NCBI GenBank assembly: GCA_030152105.1
Contig: JASLIH010000037.1
Coordinates: forward strand, 1-16,221
Reading direction: 5' to 3'
Origin: Actinomycetes bacterium
GTDB lineage: Bacteria > Actinomycetota > CALGFH01
DNA: 16,221 nucleotides
Shown here in pieces: positions 6,347-13,360 of the stretch. Below the pieces are notes generated by a model, which searched no databases, was not told the DNA's origin, and was given only the letters and a program-made list of their open reading frames with translations. Every line of letters begins with the position of its first letter. The stretch's first letter is position 1. Made by a program: the position numbers and the translations under genes.

Positions 6347-7606
6347 TCAGGCGAGCAGCTGCTGGCCGAGCCAGGCGTCCTCGGAGGTGACCCCGGGGAG
6401 GGCGAAGAAGAAGCCGCCGCCCACCGGGAGGATGTACTCCTCCAGGGGCTCGCCCTTGAGCCGGGCCTGGACGGCCAGGAACCCTTTGCTGAGGCTCCTC
6501 TGGTAGCTGACGAAGGCGAGGCCCTGGTCCAGCCGCCCGGCGTTGTCGAAGCCGCGGGAGAAGTTGAAGCCGCGGCGCAGGATGCGGCTGCCGGCCGTCC
6601 CGGCGGTTCTCGGGTTGGCCATGCGGATGTGGGCGTCGAGGGGGACCCGCCGGCCGGCCGGGTCGTCGCCGTAGCCAGGGTCGTCGCTCTCGCGGTCCTG
6701 GCCGAGCGGGGCGCCGCTCGCCTTGTCGCGGCCGATGATCTTCTGCTGCTCGTTCAGGGGGGTGCGGTCCCAGAACTCAACGAACATGCGGATGATGCGG
6801 ACCGCCTGGTAGCTGCCGCCGACCGCCCAGGCGGGCTCGCCGTCGTCGGCACCGACCCAGATCAGCTCGTCCATCAGGTCCTTGTCGGTGGTGTCGAGGT
6901 TGGCCGTGCCGTCCTTGAACCCGAGCAGGTTGCGGTTGTCGGTCCGGCCCGGGACCGGCGCGGCGTCGGGGCGGTTGTAGCCGTCCAGCATCCAGTGCAG
7001 GACGAGGTTGTCCCTGGTCCGGCGCATGAGCTGACGCAGGGCGTGGAGCAGCACGTCGGGCTGGTCGGCCGACAGGGACAGCAGCAGGTCGCCGTGGGTC
7101 TGGGCCGGGTCGAGGCGGTCGTTGGACAGGAACGGCATCCGGACCGGCTCCGTGGGCTGGCGGCCGGCCAGCCCGAAGCGGTCGTCGAACAGCGACGCCC
7201 CGACGCTGAGGGTGACGGCCAGGCCGTCGGTCCGCCCGCCGGGCCCGAGCATGCCCGTCTCGGCCGGCGGGTAGGCGGTGTCGCGCCGCTCCGGCGGCCG
7301 GGCCTCCATCAGCGCCCTGGCCTCGTCGGTGAGGTCGCGGAGGCTCCTGGCCAGGCGGGCCCGGTCCTCACTGACCAGGTTGAACGCGGCCAGCAGGCCG
7401 AAATGGGCCGCCGGGGTGTCGATCCCCGGCTGGTGGTCACCGAGGAACGGCACCCGGCGGCCCGGGCCCTGCCCGCTCGCCTCGTCGGAGGTGCAGCCGG
7501 CCAGCGCGGCCGCGCCGAGGGCGGCCGACCCGAGCGCCGCCGACCCGAGGAAGGCCCGCCGCCCGAGCCTGGCCGGGCGTGCTCCGGTGGGGTGGTCGCC
7601 GCGCAT
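6347..7606 (-). CDS. efeB: DyP-type heme peroxidase EfeB with Tat lipoprotein signal
   Basis: A 419-residue deferrochelatase/peroxidase. I chose ATG 7604-7606, 5 bases after the efeO stop; AAGGG upstream serves as ribosome site. The N-terminus has a twin-arginine signal (GRRAFLG, Arg16-Arg17), a hydrophobic Ala/Leu segment and a lipobox LAGC (Cys38), so the protein is probably Tat-exported folded with heme and then lipid-anchored. DyP hallmarks follow: GFKDGTAN at 229-236 (Asp232), the proximal heme ligand His326 in AHIRMANPR, and RRGFNFSRG near 344-352 close to the distal Arg. In EfeUOB systems EfeB acts with EfeO in iron acquisition. The operon with efeO and the iron box upstream support iron-limited expression. 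Confidence 0.95.
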   Translation of the reverse strand: MRGDHPTGARPARLGRRAFLGSAALGSAALGAAALAGCTSDEASGQGPGRRVPFLGDHQPGIDTPAAHFGLLAAFNLVSEDRARLARSLRDLTDEARALMEARPPERRDTAYPPAETGMLGPGGRTDGLAVTLSVGASLFDDRFGLAGRQPTEPVRMPFLSNDRLDPAQTHGDLLLSLSADQPDVLLHALRQLMRRTRDNLVLHWMLDGYNRPDAAPVPGRTDNRNLLGFKDGTANLDTTDKDLMDELIWVGADDGEPAWAVGGSYQAVRIIRMFVEFWDRTPLNEQQKIIGRDKASGAPLGQDRESDDPGYGDDPAGRRVPLDAHIRMANPRTAGTAGSRILRRGFNFSRGFDNAGRLDQGLAFVSYQRSLSKGFLAVQARLKGEPLEEYILPVGGGFFFALPGVTSEDAWLGQQLLA

Positions 7607-7611
7607 ACCGG

Positions 7612-8577
7612 TCAGCCCTTGAGGCCGAGCACGCCGGGGATGCGGGCCAGCTTCTCGGACAGGTCGGCCAGCTCGGCCTGCATGCGGGTCTTGTCTTCGG
7701 CCTGAAGGGCCGTGTACAGGTCGAAGCTGCCGTCGGGGTTGGCGTACTCGGACAGGCTCTTGTCGACGGCTGCGAACCCGGCCGTGATCTCGGAGGTCAG
7801 GGTGGCGTCCTTGGCCTGCAGGGACGGGGTGAGCAGCTCGAGCAGCTTCCTGGAGCCGTCGACGTTGGCGGCGAAGTCCGACAGGTCGGTGTGCGAGTAG
7901 CGGTCCTCCTCGCCGGTGATCTTGCCCTCGGAGACCTCCTCGATGAGCTCGGCCGGGCCGAGGGCGACCGCCGCCGGCGGGAACTCGAGGCCCTTCATCT
8001 TCTGGTCGAGGGTGGCCAGGTCCTTGTCCAGCCGGTCGGCGAAGGTCTTGGCGCCGGCGGTCGAGCCCTTCTCCCACAGGTGGTACTCGAGCCGGTGCCA
8101 GCCGGTGAACGCGGGGTCGTCGACGCCTTCGAAGTCGTCCACCCGGGCGTCGACGGCGCCGTCGATCTCCTCGACCAGGCCGGCGATGGGCTCGATCCGC
8201 TCCCAGCGGACCCGGCTGGGGGCGTACTGCTTCTTGGCCTCGGCCACGTCCCCGGCCCTGACCGCGTCGGTGAACTTGGCCGTGTCGGCGACCAGCGCAT
8301 CGACCTCGGCCACGACCCAGGTCTTGTAGTCGGCCACCGCCTTGAGGACCAGCTGGTCGTTGGTGGTGCCGCTCAGGTCCTGCCCGGCCAGCCCCGACCC
8401 GGTGCCCGACCCCGTGCCCGACCCGGTGCCCGACCCGCTGGCCGAGCCCTCACTGCGGACTCCTGCCCCGTCGTCCTTCCCGCACCCGGCCAGCAGCAGC
8501 ACGGCCCCGAGCCCGAGCGCGGCGACCACCCGCCCGACCCCGCCGGTCCAGGGCTCGACCCGACCCGCCTCACCCAT
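7612..8577 (-). CDS. efeO: EfeO-type iron-uptake lipoprotein (M75/imelysin domain)
   Basis: A 321-residue lipoprotein. I chose ATG 8575-8577 because AGGAGAG lies at ideal distance upstream; an upstream in-frame start lacks this. A signal peptide (VVAALGLGAVLLLAGC) ends at lipobox Cys32. A Gly/Ser/Thr linker at 45-62 (GSGTGSGTGSGTGSG) precedes the M75/imelysin domain (about 72-320). The HRLE metal-binding motif (HxxE) sits at 161-164 in GWHRLEYHLWE. The N-terminal cupredoxin domain of E. coli EfeO is absent, as in the shorter EfeM-like forms. It is predicted to bind iron at the outer face of the membrane and to hand it on with EfeB. efeB follows after 5 bases. An iron box lies 47 bases upstream. 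No EfeU permease is seen. Confidence 0.93.
   Translation of the reverse strand: MGEAGRVEPWTGGVGRVVAALGLGAVLLLAGCGKDDGAGVRSEGSASGSGTGSGTGSGTGSGLAGQDLSGTTNDQLVLKAVADYKTWVVAEVDALVADTAKFTDAVRAGDVAEAKKQYAPSRVRWERIEPIAGLVEEIDGAVDARVDDFEGVDDPAFTGWHRLEYHLWEKGSTAGAKTFADRLDKDLATLDQKMKGLEFPPAAVALGPAELIEEVSEGKITGEEDRYSHTDLSDFAANVDGSRKLLELLTPSLQAKDATLTSEITAGFAAVDKSLSEYANPDGSFDLYTALQAEDKTRMQAELADLSEKLARIPGVLGLKG
8396..8447. repeat. Short tandem repeat encoding the EfeO GSGT linker
   Basis: A unit of about 12 bases, read on the plus strand as CCCGTGCCCGAC or CCGGTGCCCGAC, is repeated three to four times. It encodes the Gly-Ser-Gly-Thr linker between the lipid-anchored Cys and the M75 domain. Linker length may vary between strains through slippage. 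Confidence 0.7.
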
Positions 8578-8620
8578 GCAAGCTCTCCTCGTCCCGCGCC
8601 GTCGGCGCACCAGCGCTCAA

Positions 8621-8649
8621 TTTTTAGGCAAGCCTAACCCCAAGCGCAA
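8621..8649 (-). promoter_or_regulatory. Predicted core promoter of efeO-efeB
   Basis: On the minus strand TTGCGC (8649-8644) and TAAAAA (8626-8621) are separated by 17 bases, giving partial -35 and -10 matches about 44 bases before the efeO start codon. The iron box occupies most of the spacer, the expected layout for repression by an IdeR/DtxR-type regulator. Confidence 0.5.
8624..8642. promoter_or_regulatory. DtxR/IdeR-like iron box upstream of efeO
   Basis: TTAGGCAAGCCTAACC begins at 8624. Compared by eye with the 19-base IdeR/DtxR consensus TTAGGTTAGGCTAACCTAA, 14 positions agree. The core TTAGGC-AA-GCCTAA (8624-8637) is a perfect 6-base inverted repeat. Its position in the spacer of the predicted efeO promoter, upstream of an iron-uptake operon, makes iron-dependent repression very likely. 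The regulator gene is not in the window. Confidence 0.8.
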
Positions 8650-8669
8650 CCGGGCCTGCGAGCCCGGTT
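8648..8669. other. Perfect 8-bp inverted repeat between efeO and the sigma-factor gene
   Basis: AACCGGGC (8648-8655) and GCCCGGTT (8662-8669) flank a 6-base loop. The repeat lies in the divergent region, touching the efeO -35 element and about 50 bases before the sigma-factor start. It could be an operator or a transcript hairpin. It is not followed by a T-run beyond TT. Confidence 0.5.
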
Positions 8670-8718
8670 CGCCGGACCACTAAACCGGCCGGATCGCTGG
8701 AGCGAGTTAGCAGACAAG

Positions 8719-9216
8719 ATGGGACAAGAACCGTTCGACGAGTTCTACCTCCGCGAATACCCCAGAGTGGTCGGCCTGCTGCAGGGGCTGCTCCGGAGCC
8801 GTCTGGTTGCCGAGGAGCTCGCCCAGGAGACGTTCCTGGTCGCCTACCGTGACTGGGCCCGGGTCGGCGGTCTCGACAACCCACGCGCCTGGGTCCGCAA
8901 GGTCGCCCTCAACCAGCGGGGCTCGTTCCTGCGGTCCTACCTCCGCCAGCAGACCCGTGAGCGCAACTCGGTGGTCCAGTACGCGGACGACATCATCAAG
9001 CTGTCCGACGACCACGCCGAGGTCTGGGAGGCCATCCGCACCCTGCCCCCCAGCCAGGCGCAGGTGATCGCTCTCCACTACTACGAGGACTACAGCATCG
9101 CCCAGATCGCCGTCGCCCTGGGTCGCGCCCCCGGCACCATCAAGGCCCAGCTCCACCAGGGCCGCCGAAAGCTCGCCCGCCTGCTCGGCACCGGGCCCGA
9201 CCGGAGGTCGACATGA
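8719..9216 (+). CDS. ECF-type RNA polymerase sigma factor
   Basis: A 165-residue sigma factor from ATG 8719, the normal size for two-domain ECF factors. Region 2 spans about 5-70 (FYLREYPRVV, AEELAQETFLVAYRDW, NPRAWVRKVALN) and binds core polymerase and the -10 element. Region 4 spans about 100-157 (AIRTLPPSQAQVIALHYYEDYSIAQIA, then the recognition helix in GRAPGTIKAQLHQGRRKL). It resembles the SigE-like group common in actinobacteria. No SnoaL-like extension is present. No strong ribosome site is visible directly before the ATG; GGAG lies about 16 bases off. The stop overlaps the following membrane-protein gene as ATGA, the classical arrangement for a sigma/anti-sigma pair. It is divergent from efeO and shares the iron-box region, so a link to iron stress is possible but unproven. 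Confidence 0.92.
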   Translation: MGQEPFDEFYLREYPRVVGLLQGLLRSRLVAEELAQETFLVAYRDWARVGGLDNPRAWVRKVALNQRGSFLRSYLRQQTRERNSVVQYADDIIKLSDDHAEVWEAIRTLPPSQAQVIALHYYEDYSIAQIAVALGRAPGTIKAQLHQGRRKLARLLGTGPDRRST

Positions 9217-9761
9217 ACTTTTACGACGACCTTCGAGCGGCCGAAACTGCCCTCGACCACCGCCTCTACGCGGCCGGCAACGCGCTTCGGGAGGGCAGCG
9301 CCACCCAGGTCGACGCGACCAGCGCCCTACGGGTGATCCTCCTCCACGCCGACCCCGTGCCCGAGGAGCCGGAGCAGCAGCCCGCTCCGTCGCCGTCCTC
9401 GCCGGCTACCTCGCTCCTTCGCAGGCCCCAGCGACGACTGGTCCTGGCCGTCAACCTCTTGCTGGTCCTGGTCCTGGCCCTCGGCGTCGGGTTCCTTATC
9501 GGGGTGCAGCGGGGCCAGGACATCGGCGGCCACTTGACTCCCGTGCCGACTGCCCGCGCCGGCACTGCCGTCCCGTCCACTACCCACGCCGCCGTCACCC
9601 AGACCGTCACCTCGGTCCCGCAGCAGTGCGTCGAGACCGCCGAGCTGGCCGACGAGGTGATCTCCAGACTGAACAGGAATGTCCGCGACGAGCGACTCTT
9701 CCTCGCATTGCGCGACTACACCATCGCCAGCCAGGCATGCCGAAGGCAGGCCTCGCCCTAG
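9213..9761 (+). CDS. Single-pass membrane protein, putative anti-sigma factor of non-ZAS type
   Basis: A 182-residue protein from ATG 9213 (GGAGG five bases upstream), overlapping the sigma-factor stop. Residues 1-70 are cytoplasmic-like: a charged helical start (MNFYDDLRAAETALDHRLYA), then a Pro/Glu/Ser-rich linker. Arg-rich RRPQRR at 70-75 precedes one membrane helix at about 76-97. The external part has a Thr/Ala/Pro-rich spacer (108-135) and a compact C-terminal segment with two cysteines (Cys139, Cys176) framing a helical stretch (SRLNRNVRDERLFLALRDYT). This suggests a disulfide outside the cell. No zinc-binding HxxxCxxC motif of ZAS anti-sigma factors is present, so the anti-sigma role rests on gene order and topology. 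I do not recognise the family with certainty. Confidence 0.75.
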   Translation: MNFYDDLRAAETALDHRLYAAGNALREGSATQVDATSALRVILLHADPVPEEPEQQPAPSPSSPATSLLRRPQRRLVLAVNLLLVLVLALGVGFLIGVQRGQDIGGHLTPVPTARAGTAVPSTTHAAVTQTVTSVPQQCVETAELADEVISRLNRNVRDERLFLALRDYTIASQACRRQASP

Positions 9762-9765
9762 CCGG

Positions 9766-10632
9766 TCAGATGTCGGCGAGACCCGGGAGCACCCGCTCGG
9801 CGATCTGCTCGGCGAACTCGACCGGGTGCCGGTCGGGCATGACCTCGAGCTCGGTCACCCCGAGGGCGGCGTACTCGCGGGCCGTGGCCAGGAACGCGTC
9901 GACGTCGGCCAGGGCCGGGATCACCGCCAGCACGGTCTTCTCGATCCGGTCGTAGTCGCGTCCCTCGGCCTCACAGTGGGACCGCAGCACGTCCAGCTTG
10001 CCGGCGACGTCGGCGGGGCTGCTCCCGAACACGTTGCAGGCGTCGGCGTAGCGGGCCACCAGCAGCAGGGTCTTCTTCTCGCCCCCGCCACCGATCAGGA
10101 TCGGCGGATGCGGCCGGGTGAGCGGCTGAGGGCCGCACAGCGTCTCGGCGAGCTGGTAGTGGCGACCGTTGAACGGCCCGTTGTCGTCGCTCCACATCTG
10201 CAGGCAGATCTGTAGCGTCTCCTCCAGCCGCTCGAACCGCTCCGCCACCGGCACGACGGGCACGCCCAGGCCGACCTGCTCGCGCTCGTACCAGGAGGCC
10301 CCGATGCCAAGCCGTCCCCGGCCCCCCGACAGCACGTCGAGGGTGGTCACAATCTTGGCCAGCAGCCCGGGGTGGCGGTACATCACGCCGCTGACGAGCA
10401 CCCCGAGGGTCATCCGCTGGGTCCTGGCCGCGACATAGCCGAGGGTGGTGTAGGCCTCCAGCATCGGCTCGGCGGCCGAGCCCGCGTACTCCATCTGGAA
10501 GTAGTGGTCCATCACGGTGAAGCCCGAGAACCCAGCCTCCTCCGCGACCCGCGCCGCCTCGGAGAGGGTGGCGGCCATCTCCGCCGGGTCAGACGGGATC
10601 GAGTAGTTCCAGTAGTGCAGACCGAGCTTCAC
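9766..10632 (-). CDS. LLM-class F420-dependent oxidoreductase
   Basis: A 288-residue luciferase-like TIM-barrel enzyme. I chose GTG 10630-10632 because GGGGAGG lies directly upstream and the conserved start KLGLHYWNY follows; the longer open frame has no homologous-looking sequence. Recognisable parts are EEAGFSGFTVMDHYFQ (about 31-46), LGVLVSGVMYRHPGLLAKIVTTLD (about 76-99), the cofactor loop SGGRGRLGIGASWYERE and PHPPILIGGGGEKKTL. These match the actinobacterial F420-dependent LLM group (TIGR03560-like, from memory). The enzyme would transfer hydride between F420 and an unknown carbonyl or alcohol substrate. It is convergent with the anti-sigma candidate (4-base gap) and divergent from the SDR gene. 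Confidence 0.9.
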   Translation of the reverse strand: MKLGLHYWNYSIPSDPAEMAATLSEAARVAEEAGFSGFTVMDHYFQMEYAGSAAEPMLEAYTTLGYVAARTQRMTLGVLVSGVMYRHPGLLAKIVTTLDVLSGGRGRLGIGASWYEREQVGLGVPVVPVAERFERLEETLQICLQMWSDDNGPFNGRHYQLAETLCGPQPLTRPHPPILIGGGGEKKTLLLVARYADACNVFGSSPADVAGKLDVLRSHCEAEGRDYDRIEKTVLAVIPALADVDAFLATAREYAALGVTELEVMPDRHPVEFAEQIAERVLPGLADI

Positions 10633-10720
10633 GGCGGTCCTCCCCTTCGGCGGCGACAGCTTGCCCTGTGGGCCCGCCAACTGTGGCACCGCGGTCAGTG
10701 GCATGCCAGCATGGGCGGCC
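10633..10720. promoter_or_regulatory. Divergent region between LLM oxidoreductase and SDR
   Basis: These 88 bases must hold both start regions. They contain the LLM ribosome site and a perfect 10-base palindrome, TGGCATGCCA, at 10699-10708, just before the SDR start. No clear sigma-70 hexamers were found. The palindrome might be an operator for one or both genes. Confidence 0.35.
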
Positions 10721-11542
10721 ATGTCGAAGATCGTTCTCGTCACCGGGGCCTCGTCGGGGATCGGGCGCGCCACCGCCCTGGAGCTGCTGCGCGCCGGCCA
10801 CACCGTCTACGGCGGCGCCCGCCGCGTCCAGAGCCTGGACGCCGTCAGCGCCGCCGGTGGTCACGCCCTGGCGATGGACGTCACCAGCGACGCGGACCTG
10901 GAGCGCGTCGTGCAGACCATCCTCGACCAGGAGGCCAGGATCGACGTCCTGGTCAACAACGCCGGGTTCGGGCTCTACGGCGCTGCCGAGGACGTGCCGC
11001 TCGACCAGGCCCGCTACCAGCTCGAGGTCAACCTGTTCGGGCCGGCGCGCCTGGTGCAGCTGGTGCTGCCGCACATGCGCGAGCGGCGGTCGGGCAGGAT
11101 CGTCAACGTCTCCTCGATGGGCGGGGAGATCGCCTTCCCGCTCGGGGCCTGGTACCACGCATCCAAGCATGCGCTCGAGGGCTACTCGGACGCCCTCCGC
11201 CAGGAGGTCAAGCGGTTCGGCGTCGACGTCGTGCTCATCCAGCCCGGCCTCATCAAGACCGAGTTCGGCGGCGTCACCTCCGACGGGGTGCGTGAGTACT
11301 CCGGCCAGGGCGCCTACCGGGAGCTCGCCGAGGCCCTGGCCGAGAGCACCGACGCGCTGTACAGCGAGACCAGCAAGGCGTCGGAGCCGTCGGTGGTCGC
11401 CAGCACCATCCGCAAGGCCGTCGAGACCGCCAGGCCGAGACCGCGCTACCCCGTCGGCTACATGGCCAAGCCCCTGCTCGCTCTGAACAGATTTCTGCCA
11501 GCCCGCCTCTTCGACCGGGTCGCCACCAGCCAGGTCTCCTAG
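10721..11542 (+). CDS. Classical short-chain dehydrogenase/reductase
   Basis: A 273-residue SDR. ATG 10721 places the Rossmann start (SKIVLVTGASSGIG) at the usual distance; an ATG at 10703 in the same frame would add six residues. The cofactor motif TGASSGIG is at 8-15. Arg residues at 34-35 after strand 2 (GGARR) suggest NADP(H) preference. NNAG is at 79-82, and the catalytic set is Ser131/132 (NVSS), Tyr145 and Lys149 (YHASK). It resembles the oxidoreductase/retinol-dehydrogenase-like SDRs that act on lipids or hydrophobic ketones. The substrate is unknown. It converges on the MEDS-ATPase gene with a 29-base gap. Confidence 0.92.
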   Translation: MSKIVLVTGASSGIGRATALELLRAGHTVYGGARRVQSLDAVSAAGGHALAMDVTSDADLERVVQTILDQEARIDVLVNNAGFGLYGAAEDVPLDQARYQLEVNLFGPARLVQLVLPHMRERRSGRIVNVSSMGGEIAFPLGAWYHASKHALEGYSDALRQEVKRFGVDVVLIQPGLIKTEFGGVTSDGVREYSGQGAYRELAEALAESTDALYSETSKASEPSVVASTIRKAVETARPRPRYPVGYMAKPLLALNRFLPARLFDRVATSQVS

Positions 11543-11548
11543 GCGCCT

Positions 11549-11567
11549 GGCCTGATGTCGTCAGACC
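11549..11567. terminator. Possible weak bidirectional hairpin between convergent genes
   Basis: GGCCTGA (11549-11555) and TCAGACC (11561-11567) can pair with one mismatch around a 5-base loop. The hairpin lies exactly in the 29-base gap between the convergent SDR and MEDS-ATPase genes. There is no T-tract, so termination strength is uncertain. Confidence 0.3.
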
Positions 11568-11571
11568 GGCT

Positions 11572-12510
11572 TCAGCGGCCGATCCCGAGCCGCACGGTGG
11601 TTCCGTCGGCTCCGGACTGGATGGCCAGCGAGTCGCTGAGCTGCCTGGCGACCCACAGGCCCATGCCCTGGGCGGCATCGTCGTTCCCGGGTGGGAGGTA
11701 CCCGGCGAACGGGTCGTCCAGGCCCGGTCCGTCGTCGCGCACCGCACAGACGACCCCGTCGTTCGTGGACCACAAGGTGAGCTCGGCCAGGCCGTGACCG
11801 TGTCCCAAGGCGTTGGCGACCACCTCGCCGACGGCGATCAGGAACTCCTCGGCGCGCCCGCGGGGCAGGGCCTCGGCCTCGACCGCCCCAGCCAGGGAAT
11901 GGCGCCAGCCGCGCGGGTCGCCGTCGATCCGCAGCTGCAGCCTCGGCGGACCGGCCACCGGTATCCCGGGCTCCGGGATCTGGCCGAGCAGGACCGCCGG
12001 CTCGACGTAGTCGGCGCTCTGCCGCCGTCGCCTGGCCTCAAACAGCGTCGGGTGGGTACGGCGCGCCGCCTCGATCAGCTGCTCAGGGAGCGCACGAGTG
12101 TCGTACAGGCACACCACCCACAATGGTGCGCGCTTGAAGGCCTCGTTGACGATCGCCTCGTACCGGTTCCATGACGCGTGCTCGCCCAAGGTCGAGCCGA
12201 ACGGCAGCTCACCGACAACCCGCAGGTGGGGAGCGCCGCCGTCGATCAGCTCGCGGATCGCCGCGTCGAACTGGGCGATGGCGGCGGCCGGGCGCACGTA
12301 CCAGTCGGCCGCTTCGACATAGCCGACGTGCGCGTCGGCGCCCAGCCGATCCCTGAGCAGCGCAAGGTTCCCCGGTGTCGTGACCGCGGCGGCCGCGTCC
12401 CCACGGGTCAGGCCCTCCTGGAGGAACGGCACCATCGCCGTGACCAGCTGCTCGTCGGACCCGTACAGGAAGGCGTCGTGCTCCAGCTGGGCACCGGCGA
12501 GCTCGGCCAT
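11572..12510 (-). CDS. MEDS sensor domain fused to RsbW-like anti-sigma ATPase
   Basis: A 312-residue signalling protein. Residues 8-165 form a MEDS (DcmR-type sensory) domain: HDAFLYGSDEQLVTAMVPFL at 11-30, EGLTRGDAAAAVTTP and WVVCLYDTRALP at 131-142. Residues 205-310 form a GHKL ATPase of the RsbW/SpoIIAB type: N-box EVVANALGHGHG at 229-240 (Glu229, Asn233), G1 box RDDGPGLDD at 258-266 and G2 box GMGLW at 282-286. There is no DHp domain or phospho-acceptor His, so it is a serine kinase/anti-sigma-like ATPase rather than a two-component kinase. It starts one base after the stop of the MEDS-STAS gene, so the pair is co-translated. It is predicted to bind and perhaps phosphorylate a STAS partner, or sequester a sigma factor, in response to a MEDS-sensed signal. 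Confidence 0.88.
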   Translation of the reverse strand: MAELAGAQLEHDAFLYGSDEQLVTAMVPFLQEGLTRGDAAAAVTTPGNLALLRDRLGADAHVGYVEAADWYVRPAAAIAQFDAAIRELIDGGAPHLRVVGELPFGSTLGEHASWNRYEAIVNEAFKRAPLWVVCLYDTRALPEQLIEAARRTHPTLFEARRRRQSADYVEPAVLLGQIPEPGIPVAGPPRLQLRIDGDPRGWRHSLAGAVEAEALPRGRAEEFLIAVGEVVANALGHGHGLAELTLWSTNDGVVCAVRDDGPGLDDPFAGYLPPGNDDAAQGMGLWVARQLSDSLAIQSGADGTTVRLGIGR

Positions 12511-12511
12511 C

Positions 12512-13360
12512 TCAGTTCAGCGCCGCCGGCGTCTGGGCGTCCAGCCGTAACAGCCCCCACACCTTCCGGAAGGTCGGCGAGGTGCCGGCGAGCGCGACAC
12601 GGCCATGGGCCCGAGCCAGGTCCCCGGTCGCCGCCCCGATCATCCGCATGGCGGCGACGTCGACGAAGCGGAGCTGGGAGACGTCCAGCACCGGTGCGCC
12701 CAGGTCCCCGGCGACCGTCGCCAGGAGCACCCGCACCTCCTCGGCGGACCAGCAGTCGATCTCACCAGCCAGCTCGAGCCCGCCGTCGGCGGTGCCGTGG
12801 ACACCGAACAACGGCCGGTCGTCGGGGTCGGGCGGCGCGAGCTGCAACGGGTGCACCGCCTGGGAGATCAGGGTCGCCGCGGTGTCACACACGCGCAGGT
12901 CGTAGCAGCACAGCCCGGTGTAGGGCAGGCGCGAGGCCAGCACGTCCACCCGGAGCTCGTAGCCACCCCAGCGGCCCTCCACGTCCGGGCGACCCAGAAG
13001 CCAGGCGACCTCGCCGGCGCCGCGCACACCGGTCCAGCCCTTCTGAGCGGCTTCCTCGACCCAGGTGCGGAGGAGGTCCAGGAGGGCGTCGGGATCAAAG
13101 ACGCCACCCGGCGTGTAGGCCTCCTCCGCCGCCTTGACCACCAGCTGTCCAGTGGCCAGAAGACGGTCGACGGGTTGACCCTCGTCCCGCAGCGCGTCCA
13201 TGACGCGCGCGGCGGCGGCGCCAGCGAGGTAGACGACCCGTTCGCCTCTGGCGATGCCCTCGGCGAAATAGGTGGTCAGGACCTGCCGGTGCTGCGCGTC
13301 AGAAGCGTAGCTCCAGCAGACATGGTCCCCGGTCTGCAGGCCGGCGATGCGGTTGAGCAC
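12512..13360 (-). CDS. MEDS sensor domain fused to STAS domain (anti-anti-sigma-like)
   Basis: A 282-residue protein if translated from GTG 13358-13360 (GAGGGG upstream). GTG 13436-13438, with GGAGG six bases before it, is a real alternative that adds 26 residues, but that stretch has much less GC at third positions. Residues 8-170 are a MEDS domain (LQTGDHVCWSYASDAQHRQV, FAEGIARGERVVYL, CCYDLRVCD). Residues 185-280 are a STAS domain with VLDVSQLRFVDVAAMRMIG at 224-242. In SpoIIAA-type proteins the site after FVD/FMD is a phosphorylatable Ser; here it is Val235, so the usual switch residue is missing. Immediately followed by the MEDS-ATPase gene, its probable partner. It may act as a constitutive binder whose affinity is set by its own MEDS domain. 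Confidence 0.87.
   Translation of the reverse strand: MLNRIAGLQTGDHVCWSYASDAQHRQVLTTYFAEGIARGERVVYLAGAAAARVMDALRDEGQPVDRLLATGQLVVKAAEEAYTPGGVFDPDALLDLLRTWVEEAAQKGWTGVRGAGEVAWLLGRPDVEGRWGGYELRVDVLASRLPYTGLCCYDLRVCDTAATLISQAVHPLQLAPPDPDDRPLFGVHGTADGGLELAGEIDCWSAEEVRVLLATVAGDLGAPVLDVSQLRFVDVAAMRMIGAATGDLARAHGRVALAGTSPTFRKVWGLLRLDAQTPAALN

Noticed and set aside
7607..8077. Upstream extension of the efeB frame
   Set aside because: It overlaps efeO out of frame; the Tat signal begins right after ATG 7606, so the extension would bury the signal peptide.
11455..11500. Possible frameshift or truncation at the SDR C-terminus
   Set aside because: Length (273 residues) and C-terminal sequence are normal for this SDR group.
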